From positions 1,474,695-1,538,694 of the forward strand of contig CBDEGT010000003.1 in assembly GCA_965237965.1 (NCBI GenBank): DNA of 64,000 bases. The letters are read 5' to 3'. A program made the translations under genes and the position numbers. The notes below the pieces were generated by a model, which searched no databases, was not told where the DNA came from, and was given only the letters and a program-made list of their open reading frames with translations. Source of the DNA: UBA2988 sp965237965 (lineage in GTDB: Bacteria > Gemmatimonadota > Gemmatimonadetes > Longimicrobiales > Gaopeijiaceae). Positions 36,991 through 45,568 of the stretch are shown piece after piece (positions within the stretch are counted from its first letter, which is position 1; every line of letters starts with the position of its first letter).

Positions 36991-37358
36991 ACAATTCGGG
37001 TCGCCAACCTGCACGGGCTGTCCGTTCACCTCGAAGTCGCCTTCGCGGACGGTGGGCTGCGCATCCTCGATCGCGAGGGAGGTCACATCGAGGTTGGCCA
37101 AGGGGCCCCGAAAGACCTGCACATCACGGCCGACCCCCAACCCGACTCGGCGCCGGCCTTCCCGGGGGCGAACCGAGGGACGATCAGCAGGGCCACGTCA
37201 GACGTCAGCGCGTCACCGTCGATCGCGGTGGAGTCGACACAGCTGGTGAGAAGAAGGGCGAATACGAGCGCCGCGAGCACGCGCCGCGTTCTGGCCCCCA
37301 CACACCCTGCGGCGGCTGACGTACCGCGAATCCCGGCGGATCGGAGCAACCCTCTCAT
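36991..37358 (-). pseudogene. N-terminal part of a lipoprotein gene (frameshifted)
   Basis: ATG 37358 leads to a lipoprotein signal, LAALVFALLLTSC, then VDSTAIDGDALTSDVALLIVP. Near 37140 a one-base shift beside a G-run changes frame to VGRDVQVFRGPLANLDVTSLAIED...VGDPN. Coding stops near 36990, where the plus-strand Ig-like segment begins. In such proteins this N-terminal domain would normally continue into Ig-like repeats. Confidence 0.65.
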
Positions 37359-37483
37359 CTTAAATGCTAGGCCTCGCCCGGCTCACTGCACAACACTTCC
37401 CTCGTCGCACGAACATCCGGGGGAGGGCGGTCCTGGCGACTCGTCGGGCCGCCCGGGGCCCGTAGCCGGGTCGTCTTCTTCTT

Positions 37484-38254
37484 TCAGCTTTCTGGATCGA
37501 TCGCCGGCAGGCGGCGCGCGATCCAGACGGTACGGAACGCGGCGGTTCCCACCGTTCCGACCGCGATCAGCGCGAGGACCGGAACAAGAAGCGCCCCGCC
37601 AGCCGCATCCGACCAGAGCGCATCGGGCCAGGCGGCCGAGACGGTCCCGTCCAGGATCCCGCCGAACCCGAGCAGGATCAAGCGCTCGGCCCGCTGCATC
37701 ACGCCGAGCTTGCAGAGCACCCCCACGCTCTCACCGCGCGCCCGCGTGTAGCTCACGAGCAGCGATCCGCCCAGCGCCGCGACTACGAGCACCAGCGCCC
37801 ACGGGGAGCCGCCGAACCGAACTGCCAACCCGATGAAGACGGCAACCTCGGCGAAGCGGTCGAGCGTGGAGTCGAGGAAAGCCCCCCTGCGCGAGGCCAT
37901 CCGGCGGTAGCGCGCGATCCTCCCGTCGAGGATGTCCGCAACTCCGCCCAGCAGGACGGCCCAGCCGGCGAGCGCGTGTCGGCCAAGAGCGAAGGCGAAC
38001 CCCGCGGCGGCCCCGAACGCCACCCCCGTCAGGTTCCAGAAGAGAGGTCCCAAACCGAGCGCGAGGCTCACGCGGACGACCGGCCCCAGAATCCAGTAGA
38101 ACCAGTCCCGCAGAAACGAGCCGAGCACGAAGCTTCCGCGCTCGCCCGACGCGAGCGGGTCGGGCCCGAGGCTGCGTCGCCGGACCGCGTAGAACGGCAC
38201 GGTGAGCAGCAAGAGGGCAAGCGCCCTCAGCAGCACCGCCAGCTCGGGTCTCAA
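37484..38254 (-). CDS. CDP-alcohol phosphatidyltransferase family protein
   Basis: About 256 residues with several transmembrane helices. The catalytic signature D-G-x2-A-R-x9-G-x3-D-x3-D is visible in DGRIARYRRMASRRGAFLDSTLD. The enzyme moves a phosphatidyl group from CDP-diacylglycerol to an alcohol (glycerol-P, inositol-P or similar); the acceptor cannot be read. TTG at 38254 overlaps the stop of the nucleotidyltransferase gene (TTGA). It is the third gene of the lipid cassette. Confidence 0.87.
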   Translation of the reverse strand: MRPELAVLLRALALLLLTVPFYAVRRRSLGPDPLASGERGSFVLGSFLRDWFYWILGPVVRVSLALGLGPLFWNLTGVAFGAAAGFAFALGRHALAGWAVLLGGVADILDGRIARYRRMASRRGAFLDSTLDRFAEVAVFIGLAVRFGGSPWALVLVVAALGGSLLVSYTRARGESVGVLCKLGVMQRAERLILLGFGGILDGTVSAAWPDALWSDAAGGALLVPVLALIAVGTVGTAAFRTVWIARRLPAIDPES

Positions 38255-39345
38255 GCTCGGCCGTCCCCCTCCATCCGGTCCCGGCCCGGGCGCGCGACGT
38301 CCTCCGGCCCCCTGAGCCCTTCCCGTGCAGAACCGAGCGCGTCCGGCCGATGTCGAAGTACGCGGAATACCTTGGGCCACAGCAGCAGATAGGGCAGCCG
38401 CCGCTCCCACGGAGTGATCTCGACGTCCATCCCCGTTCTCCGCCGGACCTTGTGTGCGATGTAGTCAAGCCAGTTGTCGAAGGTAAGGACGTGCTTGAAC
38501 CAGCGCGCAGTAGCGCGGGCCTTGGAGCGGAGGAAATAGATGCGGACCGCGAGCCGATGCAGGGCCCCGCGGGGGCGGGGGAAGCGGTACGTCCAGTTGG
38601 GGGCGTCGGGGCTTCCTATGCGGATCAGGCGCCCCGCCTCGGCGGCTTCCTCGAGCGCCCTGGTAAGAGCTGTCACCAGGAAGATCCGCTGCGCTGCGAA
38701 CACCTCCCGCACCCGGTCCTCCGCTTCGGGGCGCAGCTCTCCCGCATAGGACAGCGCGAGCATGCGCCACGCGGCCCGCTCGGCCGAGAACGGCTGCTCG
38801 AGAAAGGGTCCGACCCAGCGTGGCACGTCGGCGCGCGCACCCTCCAGCAACTGGTCCACCCACGCCACCGAGTCCGCGTCGCGCGCGTGCAGCAGACCCA
38901 CCCGCTGCACCAATCGCCCCTTCACGTAGTGATCGGGAGCGGACTTGCCCAGGGCGTGGGCGAAGGCCTCTGGCTCGATCACCATGACCTTCGCGACCGG
39001 TCCGTTGTCCCAGCCGTCCGGCGCGAGCGCGATCACGTTGGGCCCTAGCACGTGGTTGAGCGCGGTCTGGAGCGCAGGCGCTCGCTTAGAGAGGCCGGCG
39101 CGAGCGAGCGCCTCATAGAAGGAGCGATACCGCTCGGTCACGACGACGAGGTCGTAGGCACTGAAGCGATCGGGGGAGGCCGCCAGGAGGCGCGACCCGA
39201 ACATGAGCACGACCCTGATCTGGTTGGGGCCGACGGCGGCGCGGAGCCCTTCGACCAAACGCAACGCACCGGGATCGGTCACACGCTCGAGCCGGTCGGG
39301 TCGGGCGAATGCGGACGCGGTTCCGGGTCCCGATCCTCGGTTCAC
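38251..39345 (-). CDS. nucleotidyltransferase-fold protein, possible Tam41-like CDP-diacylglycerol synthase
   Basis: 364 residues from GTG 39345, which overlaps the PlsC-like stop (GTGA). VVLMFGSRLL...AYDLVVVTE has the GS and D-x-V/E pattern of the nucleotidyltransferase fold, and HYVKGRLVQRVGLLH is followed by a helical C-terminal half with basic residues. It sits between an acyltransferase and a CDP-alcohol phosphatidyltransferase, exactly where CDP-DAG synthase activity is needed. No CdsA is in the window. The fold call is from motifs; the Tam41-like role is inference. A generic nucleotidyltransferase is the alternative. Confidence 0.55.
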   Translation of the reverse strand: MNRGSGPGTASAFARPDRLERVTDPGALRLVEGLRAAVGPNQIRVVLMFGSRLLAASPDRFSAYDLVVVTERYRSFYEALARAGLSKRAPALQTALNHVLGPNVIALAPDGWDNGPVAKVMVIEPEAFAHALGKSAPDHYVKGRLVQRVGLLHARDADSVAWVDQLLEGARADVPRWVGPFLEQPFSAERAAWRMLALSYAGELRPEAEDRVREVFAAQRIFLVTALTRALEEAAEAGRLIRIGSPDAPNWTYRFPRPRGALHRLAVRIYFLRSKARATARWFKHVLTFDNWLDYIAHKVRRRTGMDVEITPWERRLPYLLLWPKVFRVLRHRPDALGSAREGLRGPEDVARPGRDRMEGDGRA

Positions 39346-40127
39346 GCCCGGGCGCCCGAGCGCAGTTCGGACAGAGCTCCCTCCATATAGGCGCGCATCT
39401 CGGCGATGAATGGCTCGACGTCGTCGCCGGGACCCGGACTCTGGAACGGTCCCACCGTGACCGCCTTCCCCTCGATGCTGGACACGGATGAAACAAAGTC
39501 GGCGAGGCGTGCACTCCGCCAGTATCCGTCCGCGACCAGCAGGTACACGGTCCACTGCCGGGCGCCCAGGATCATCCGGAGCCCACCTTCCCTCCATGTG
39601 CCGATTTCGCCGTCCTGGGTGCGGTGGCCCTCGGGGTAGATCACGATGGGTACGGGGCTCTCGCGCGCAGCCAGTGCGATCTGCTGCAGGCTGTCTCGGG
39701 CCGTTGCCCCGGACTCGACCAGTGGGTATTGATAGAGCCGCACCATGTGGGAGATCAGCGGCTTGCCGCGTGCGTAGCGTGCCCGGGTGACGATGCGCGG
39801 ATGATGGGGTCGGAGCGCGGCGACCACCAGCGGGATGTCGAGCAGGGATTGGTCGTTCATCAAGACGAGCACGCCGGCGTGCCCGGGAAGCGTGGGAGGG
39901 GGAGGGATCCTGGCCCCCCCAACCCGCCGGGCTGAGCCGAGCACAAAATGCGCGAACAGGCGCTCCCACCAAGTGAGAATGGCGATCCGCCTGGAGGGCA
40001 ACGCACCGGAGAGCCCGGCCACCACGGTTCGCTGGAACAGGTCGCCGGCGACGAGCCCGGCGCCCATCACCGCCACGGTCAGATAGCCTCTCAGCTTCAA
40101 CGCGTGCTCTCCGGGCGGTCCGCTCAC
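39342..40127 (-). CDS. PlsC-like acyltransferase lacking the catalytic histidine
   Basis: 261 residues. The usual NHxxxxD motif reads NDQSLLDIP, so the catalytic His is Asp while the partner Asp remains. The second motif, YPEGHRTQDGE, and the FxxGGLRM region are present. An N-terminal hydrophobic stretch suggests membrane association. 1-acylglycerol-3-phosphate acyltransferases need the His, so this protein may be inactive, act on another substrate or be regulatory; a sequence error (C to G) is also possible. First gene of the lipid cassette. Confidence 0.75.
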   Translation of the reverse strand: MSGPPGEHALKLRGYLTVAVMGAGLVAGDLFQRTVVAGLSGALPSRRIAILTWWERLFAHFVLGSARRVGGARIPPPPTLPGHAGVLVLMNDQSLLDIPLVVAALRPHHPRIVTRARYARGKPLISHMVRLYQYPLVESGATARDSLQQIALAARESPVPIVIYPEGHRTQDGEIGTWREGGLRMILGARQWTVYLLVADGYWRSARLADFVSSVSSIEGKAVTVGPFQSPGPGDDVEPFIAEMRAYMEGALSELRSGARA

Positions 40128-40246
40128 GGGGGCACGCCGCGCCCCGGCGGCCCCGGTGGTGCGGCGGGGGGGAGAGGGAACGCTAACCGCGGTTCTCGAT
40201 CGGCATCAACCCGGCACCTCGCCGGCGAGACGGAGTGCAACGCCAG

Positions 40247-40921
40247 ATGAGCAGGGTCATGGAGCTCACCCGATACGGCTTCGCGGACGCCGTGAGCGCG
40301 TTCTTCGAGATGCCCACGGCCGACGCGCGCAAGCTGCTGCCGGCCCACCTCCAGCCCCTCGAGGTGCAGCACACGCGCAGCATCCTCGCGATCACCGCCT
40401 TTGTGTTCACCGAGAGCATGGTGGGCGAGTACAACGAGATAGTGCTGTCGATCATCGTTCCACCGCGCGTCCAGCCTGGGCTGCCACTTCCGAAAGCGGC
40501 GTTCTTCCCGTTCATCGTCGGCACGACGACCGACGCTTCGCGTGAGCACGCGATCGGGCGGTGGCACTTGCCTCACTACATGAAGGTCCTCGACATCCGG
40601 ATGAACGCGCGGGGAGACCGGATGGAGGTCGAGGTCGTGGACGAGGAGCGACCGGTGCTCGAGATGGTTGTAACCAGTCACGCCTTCGAGCCGGTTCGCC
40701 ATCTCTACAACTCTTTCATGGTGAACGAGGACGACCGCTACAAGGTCAACATCTACATGGAGGGTCCGCACGCCGAGCACGAAGAGGAGCGTGGCGCCCT
40801 CGTCTTGCACGAACACCCGATGACCGCAGGGCTCACCCTGAACGACGTGGCCACGTACGCGTTCCGCGAGCAGTGGATGCGTAGTGGAATGCAGACGTTC
40901 GAGGAGATGGAGCACATCTGA
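40247..40921 (+). CDS. acetoacetate decarboxylase-like superfamily protein
   Basis: About 224 residues (ATG 40247; GTG 40235 and ATG 40259 are alternatives). MPTADARKLLPAHLQPLEVQHTRSILAITAF...YNEIVLSIIVPP is the ADC-like beta-cone pattern: residues near a ligand-binding pocket, then a typical YNEI stretch. The Schiff-base Lys of true decarboxylases cannot be assigned. It lies 26 bases before the lipid kinase gene on the same strand and is divergent from the acyltransferase. Confidence 0.6.
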   Translation: MSRVMELTRYGFADAVSAFFEMPTADARKLLPAHLQPLEVQHTRSILAITAFVFTESMVGEYNEIVLSIIVPPRVQPGLPLPKAAFFPFIVGTTTDASREHAIGRWHLPHYMKVLDIRMNARGDRMEVEVVDEERPVLEMVVTSHAFEPVRHLYNSFMVNEDDRYKVNIYMEGPHAEHEEERGALVLHEHPMTAGLTLNDVATYAFREQWMRSGMQTFEEMEHI

Positions 40922-40947
40922 GCCCCGCCGGCCCTAGCCGGATCCAC

Positions 40948-41880
40948 GTGATCTTCAACCCCGCCTCCGGGCGGGGGCGGGGCGGGCGCCGGATCCCCGC
41001 CTACCTAGAGTTGCTGCGACGACACGTCGGGCGCTTCGAGCACTCGCTAACCGGGGCGCCCGGCGACGAGGCCCGGTTGGCACGTGAGGCCCTGGACCAC
41101 GGCGCCGACACGTTGGTGGCGGTGGGCGGTGACGGCACTTCGAGCCAGGTCGCGGACCAGGTGGTGGCCGCGGGCAGGGGCGTTCGTTTCGCAATGCTTC
41201 CCTCGGGGACCGGGAACGACTTCGGAAGGAACCTCGGGCTCGCGTACGAGAGTCCGGAGCAGGCCGTGCTCGCGCTGGCGGCCGGGCGCGTTCGCAGAGT
41301 GGATGTGGGACGCGTAGCGTCGACCTCGGCACCCGACCGCCTGGCGGATCGGGGCGACGCTTACCGGGCCCGCCATTTCCTCAACGTGGTGGGTTTCGGC
41401 TTCGACATCGCCGTGATCGACGCCGCCGAGGGCGCGCGTCTTCTGAGCGGCGCTCTGCTCTACAAGACCACCGCGCTCTTGCAGCTCTTTCGCTATCCCG
41501 GGATCGACCCGGTGGTGAGCAGCCCAGCGCACGGCGAGCGGCTCGGCCACCGTCTGATCGTCACCATTTCGAACGGTCGCTACTTCGGCGGTGGGTTTCC
41601 CATCGCCCCGGGCGCCACGTTGGACGACGGGCTCCTTCACGCCTGCGTCATTCGAGACGCAGGGCCGGTGCGGCGTGCGGTGCTGTTCAACCGGGCTGAG
41701 CGCGGGCGCCACGCCGACGAGCACGAGGTTGAGCTGCTTTCCGACCGGGCGTTCCGGGTCCGCTTCACCAACCAGGGTCCGCCTCCCCGGTTCGAGGTGG
41801 ACGGGGACGTGTACGCCTCCTCGGGACCGGCGATCGACGTGGAGCTGCTTCCTGGCGCGCTCGAACTCGTGACCCCTTAG
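40948..41880 (+). CDS. diacylglycerol/lipid kinase (YegS/DgkB family)
   Basis: 310-residue soluble lipid kinase. The ATP site has IFNPASGRGRGG at the N terminus and VAVGGDGTSSQVA; MLPSGTGNDFGRNLG is the second signature. The C-terminal domain ends with FEVDGDVYA. It phosphorylates diacylglycerol or a similar lipid, which would recycle DAG to phosphatidic acid for the neighbouring cassette. GTG at 40948 is the only start between the previous stop and the conserved core. Confidence 0.9.
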   Translation: MIFNPASGRGRGGRRIPAYLELLRRHVGRFEHSLTGAPGDEARLAREALDHGADTLVAVGGDGTSSQVADQVVAAGRGVRFAMLPSGTGNDFGRNLGLAYESPEQAVLALAAGRVRRVDVGRVASTSAPDRLADRGDAYRARHFLNVVGFGFDIAVIDAAEGARLLSGALLYKTTALLQLFRYPGIDPVVSSPAHGERLGHRLIVTISNGRYFGGGFPIAPGATLDDGLLHACVIRDAGPVRRAVLFNRAERGRHADEHEVELLSDRAFRVRFTNQGPPPRFEVDGDVYASSGPAIDVELLPGALELVTP

Positions 41881-41900
41881 GAATGGGTCCAAGAGAGGTC

Positions 41901-41950
41901 TACTCTGTAAGGCAGAGTACTTGACGATACTGCCCGTGGCTGAATAGCTT
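41901..41950 (+). promoter_or_regulatory. palindromic operator next to a TTGACG-N18-TAGCTT promoter
   Basis: TACTCTG-TAAGG-CAGAGTA (41901-41919) is a perfect 7-bp inverted repeat one base before the -35 box TTGACG (41921-41926); the -10 box TAGCTT is at 41945-41950. Transcription would begin near 41957. The winged-helix regulator encoded second in the operon is the likely binder. Confidence 0.65.
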
Positions 41951-42015
41951 GCGACATGCTCCCAGCGCGAAGGGCCCATCAGACGCCTGAGCCGGTCGCA
42001 CTTCACGACCGGGCG

Positions 42016-42567
42016 ATGGACAATCTACGCTTCATTCGCGAGACGATGGAGCGTTCGGCGTCGTTCACCGCGGTCTCGGGGTGGGCAGGCGTGGCCATGG
42101 GTCTGATAGCGCTCGCGGCGGCCGCGATCGCGCGGCTCCAGCCGACGCCGGAGCGATGGATCGCGGCTTGGCTCGGGGCCGCGTCTCTCTCCTTCCTTAC
42201 GGCGCTGGCCGGCATGGCACTCAAGGCGCGGTCGGCCGGCATGCCGGTGCTCTCCGGACCGGGCCGCAAGTTCGCCTCGAGCTTCTCGCCTCCGATCGTG
42301 ATCGGAGGGATCCTCACGCTGGCCCTCTATCTGAATGGTCAGGTACAGCTTCTGCCCGGCACGTGGCTCCTGCTGTACGGAACGGCCGTGGTTACCGGCG
42401 GAGCCCATTCGGTTCGCGTCATTCCCATGATGGGGGTCGGGTTCATTCTCGTAGGCGCGTTCGCCCTTTTCGCCCCGGCGGCCTGGGGCAACACGTTCAT
42501 GGCGATGGGCTTCGGCGTCCTGCACTTGGCGTTCGGAGCGCTGATCGCGAGGAGGCACGGTGGCTGA
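42016..42567 (+). CDS. membrane protein of unknown function, regulator-linked
   Basis: 183 residues with five or six transmembrane helices and a short cytoplasmic start (MDNLRFIRETMERS). An upstream ATG at 41956 lies at the expected transcription start, so ATG 42016 is preferred. It overlaps the regulator gene by 8 bases. Membrane proteins of this shape are often paired with winged-helix regulators, but their activity is not known. Confidence 0.7.
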   Translation: MDNLRFIRETMERSASFTAVSGWAGVAMGLIALAAAAIARLQPTPERWIAAWLGAASLSFLTALAGMALKARSAGMPVLSGPGRKFASSFSPPIVIGGILTLALYLNGQVQLLPGTWLLLYGTAVVTGGAHSVRVIPMMGVGFILVGAFALFAPAAWGNTFMAMGFGVLHLAFGALIARRHGG

Positions 42568-42937
42568 GCGAGGAACGGCCCGGAGGCGGGCACCGAAGGC
42601 GAAGACGGCGCTCGATACGATCGTGGGAACAGCGGAGCCCGGACCCCTCGAGCTGGATCGGCTCATCCACGAGCGCGTGCGGCTGGGGATCGTCAGCGCG
42701 CTCGCGGTCAACGGATCTCTGACCTTCACCGACCTGAGGGGACTTCTGCACACGACGGACGGAAACCTGAGCGCTCACGCGCGCAAGCTCGAGGAGGCCG
42801 GCTACATCGCGTGCCGGAAGTCGTTCGAGGGGCGAGTTCCCAAGACCGAGTACGAGCTCACGCAACTCGGACGACGGGAGCTCCAGGCCTACCTCGACCA
42901 CATGGAAGCGATCATCCGCACGACGCGCGAGCAGTAG
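42560..42937 (+). CDS. winged-helix transcriptional regulator
   Basis: 125 residues. After a basic, disordered start, LDRLIHERVRLGIVSALAV-NGSLTFTDLRGLLHTTDGNLSAHARKLEEAGYI is a winged-helix DNA-binding domain of the MarR/ArsR-like HTH_27 type; the wing follows in KTEYELTQLGRRELQAYLDHME. No metal or redox Cys pattern is present. GTG at 42560 overlaps the membrane gene. The palindrome at 41901-41919 is the expected operator (autoregulation). Confidence 0.88.
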   Translation: MAERGTARRRAPKAKTALDTIVGTAEPGPLELDRLIHERVRLGIVSALAVNGSLTFTDLRGLLHTTDGNLSAHARKLEEAGYIACRKSFEGRVPKTEYELTQLGRRELQAYLDHMEAIIRTTREQ

Positions 42938-42980
42938 CGTGGCTTCCTTCGACACTCCTCTTTTTTTGGGCTGAAACTCC

Positions 42981-43727
42981 ATGGGGCAGAGCACTCTTCC
43001 ACATCCACCTGGAATCCACGTCGGAATCATCATGGACGGGAACGGCCGCTGGGCGGAGGCCCGCGGCCTTCGCCGCGTAGCCGGTCACCGGGAGGGAGCA
43101 CGTGCCGTGCGGCGGATCGTGGAGGCCGCACCGGGCCTCGGCATTGGCGCCCTGACCCTCTACGCCTTCTCGTCGGACAACTGGCGGCGACCGCCCTCGG
43201 AGGTTGGGGCCCTGATGACGCTGTTTCGCCGCCACCTCAGGAGCGAGCTCCCCGAGCTGCTCGCCCAGGGCGTGCGTCTGACCGTGATCGGTCGGCGCGA
43301 CCGTCTCCCCGCCGGACTGGTCTCCGCGGTCGAGAGGGCCGAAGCGATCACACGGCGAGGCGCAGTACTGCGGCTACGCCTGGCGGTAGATTACTCGGCG
43401 CGCGACGCCATCGTGGCTGCGGCGCGTAGTGCCGCACTCCGCTCCGGTGCGCCCGGCGGCGTGGGGCTTGACCGGACGGGGTTCGCCGGATTGTTGGGGG
43501 AAGCCATCCACGAGGACGAACCGGCGCGCGATCTGGACCTGCTGATCCGCACCGGCGGAGAGCAGCGCCTTTCCGACTTCCTCCTCTGGGAGGCGGCATA
43601 CGCCGAGCTGCTCTTCACGCCCGTGATGTGGCCAGCGTTCGACGCGGCTGAGCTTACCCGCGCGTTGTCCGTATACCGGGGTCGAGATCGCCGCTTCGGC
43701 CGTGTGCCCGAGAAGGCGGCCGGCTGA
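42981..43727 (+). CDS. uppS: isoprenyl transferase (undecaprenyl diphosphate synthase)
   Basis: 248-residue cis-prenyltransferase that makes the C55 lipid carrier for peptidoglycan and surface polysaccharides. IIMDGNGRWA holds the catalytic Asp. LTLYAFSSDNWRRPPSEV and IRTGGEQRLSDFLLWEAAYAEL are the other family motifs. ATG at 42981 has no strong ribosome site. It begins 43 bases after the regulator gene, on the same strand. Confidence 0.95.
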   Translation: MGQSTLPHPPGIHVGIIMDGNGRWAEARGLRRVAGHREGARAVRRIVEAAPGLGIGALTLYAFSSDNWRRPPSEVGALMTLFRRHLRSELPELLAQGVRLTVIGRRDRLPAGLVSAVERAEAITRRGAVLRLRLAVDYSARDAIVAAARSAALRSGAPGGVGLDRTGFAGLLGEAIHEDEPARDLDLLIRTGGEQRLSDFLLWEAAYAELLFTPVMWPAFDAAELTRALSVYRGRDRRFGRVPEKAAG

Positions 43728-43758
43728 ACGAAGCGGCGAGGTTCTTCCGGTCCCCGGT

Positions 43759-45546
43759 CTAGAGGCGCGACAGCGTCGGCAGCCCACCCCCGAGGACCCC
43801 GGACCTTGAGTCGTTCCCGACGGCGAACAGCTCGATCTCGTCCGAGAACCCCTTGAGCAGACGCGACCCGACGGGCCGAGCGGGCATGCCGGAAGCCTCG
43901 ACGGTCGCACGGGTGGCCACGATCTGCCCCGGGGCCGCGGCAGCACACAGTCGCGACGCCAGGTTCACGGTCTCTCCCAGCACCGTGTAATTCAGCCGCT
44001 CGGGTGAGCCCATGTTTCCGGCCACCACGCGTCCGCTGTTGACCCCGACCCCGACCTCGATCGGTTGCTCGCCGCGCCGGGCACGCTCCAGGTTGAGCGC
44101 CTTCACACCGTCGAGCATGCGCAGCGCGGATCGGAGAGCGCGCGCCGCGTGGTCGGACTGCCGGAGCGGCGCGCCAAACACGGCCATGATCTCATCCCCC
44201 ACGTACTTGTCCACGACGCCCCCCTCCGCGTCCACCGCCGCCGAGAGCATGGTCATGCACTCGTTGAGGAGGCGGATCACCTCCTGCGGCTCCATCCCCC
44301 GCGTAAGGGGCGTGAAGCCGCGAACGTCCGCAAACAGCACGGTCGCTTCACGGTTCTCGCCCCCCAGCTCCAGCTCGCCCCTCACCAGCTCGGCGGCCAC
44401 CTCGCGCGATACGACCTTGTCCAGAACGCCGCGGTAACGCTCCTTGAGCCGCAGACCAACGGTCATCTCGTTGAACGCATTGGCGAGGAGCGCGAGCTCG
44501 TCCCGGCCCTCGACGGGAACCTCGGACCCGTAGTCGCCCGCCGCGATTCGGCCAGTTGCGGCCACGAGCGCCCGCACCGGGTGTGTGAGCCCACGGGCGA
44601 GCATGGCACCGAGTACGGCAGCGAGCACGAGTGCGGCCAACCCCGCGAGGGCGAGGGTGCGTTCGATGCGGTCGAAAGGCTGGAGTACAGGATCGAGGGC
44701 CACGGCCATCACTCGGGTCCCCACGGACGCGTCGCTCGGATCGAGGGGCGTGGCGGAGACGCCCCAGCGCCCGCCCAGAGCATCGATTAGACGGGAGCGA
44801 GCGCCATCCTCTCCGCCTTCCGTCATGGACACGAGCCGATCGCGTAGCTCGCCGCGGGCACCGTCCGTGCCAGCGACACAGCTACCGTCGGCGACGAAGC
44901 ACACCTCGGCACCCGCGACCGATCCCAGCGTGGCCGCTTCCTCGTCGCCCAGCGGCAGACCGAGCGTGAAGGTGCCGACCGGCCGCCCCCCGAGTGCGAG
45001 GAACGACGCATGCACGTTGTAGAGCAGGCCGTCTACGACCCGGTACGCGCGCACCTCGGGGACGCCGTCCTCGTACATGCGGTCGACGAGCGAGAGCACG
45101 CCCGCCGGGTCCTCACCGGCAAGCTGCCGCCCGGCAACGCGCGCAACGACGGTGCGTCCATCCGGATCGGTGAGGACGAAGACGACTTGGTCGGTGGGCA
45201 ACTGGGTCAAGTCCAGCTCGTACTCGACGTCGGCCACCAAGTCCCCGATCTCGCGGGACTCGATGGCGGCTTCGAGCGCGGCCACCGCCCTCCGACCACG
45301 CGCAACGCGCTCCGCCGCTTCGGCCAGACGGGCTCGCTGCACCGCCTCGATCGATCGGAACGTCGTGTCGGCGATCGCGGCCGCGCGGCTCGCAGCACGT
45401 TCGACCTGGATAGCCGTCTCGCGTCGCACCGTGCCGAACGCGACGCCGAGCACCACTGCGAGGGTGCCGACGAGCGCCGCGAGCAGCTTCCCCGCGAAGC
45501 TACGCCGAGGGGAGAGCCGGCCCAGAGCGTCGACCAGTCTGGTCAC
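43759..45546 (-). CDS. class III adenylate/guanylate cyclase with extracytoplasmic sensor and HAMP
   Basis: 595 residues: a transmembrane helix (about 19-41), a periplasmic sensor region (42-300, double-Cache-like), a second helix (about 300-322), HAMP (323-375) and a cyclase domain (400-580). Metal-binding Asp are in LFADVRGF and KYVGDEIMAVFG; GETVNLASRL supplies the Asn and Arg of the active site. The Glu in GETVN (often Asp) leaves the base specificity open. It likely makes cAMP in response to an external signal. Confidence 0.9.
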   Translation of the reverse strand: MTRLVDALGRLSPRRSFAGKLLAALVGTLAVVLGVAFGTVRRETAIQVERAASRAAAIADTTFRSIEAVQRARLAEAAERVARGRRAVAALEAAIESREIGDLVADVEYELDLTQLPTDQVVFVLTDPDGRTVVARVAGRQLAGEDPAGVLSLVDRMYEDGVPEVRAYRVVDGLLYNVHASFLALGGRPVGTFTLGLPLGDEEAATLGSVAGAEVCFVADGSCVAGTDGARGELRDRLVSMTEGGEDGARSRLIDALGGRWGVSATPLDPSDASVGTRVMAVALDPVLQPFDRIERTLALAGLAALVLAAVLGAMLARGLTHPVRALVAATGRIAAGDYGSEVPVEGRDELALLANAFNEMTVGLRLKERYRGVLDKVVSREVAAELVRGELELGGENREATVLFADVRGFTPLTRGMEPQEVIRLLNECMTMLSAAVDAEGGVVDKYVGDEIMAVFGAPLRQSDHAARALRSALRMLDGVKALNLERARRGEQPIEVGVGVNSGRVVAGNMGSPERLNYTVLGETVNLASRLCAAAAPGQIVATRATVEASGMPARPVGSRLLKGFSDEIELFAVGNDSRSGVLGGGLPTLSRL

Positions 45547-45568
45547 GGCTCGGCGTGCCAGGTTGCCA

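Noticed and set aside
35181..37007. 608-codon minus-strand frame across the Ig-like region
   Set aside because: Its middle is Arg/Asp-rich shadow of the plus-strand Ig repeats; only the last part (35345-35577) looks coding and is reported separately.
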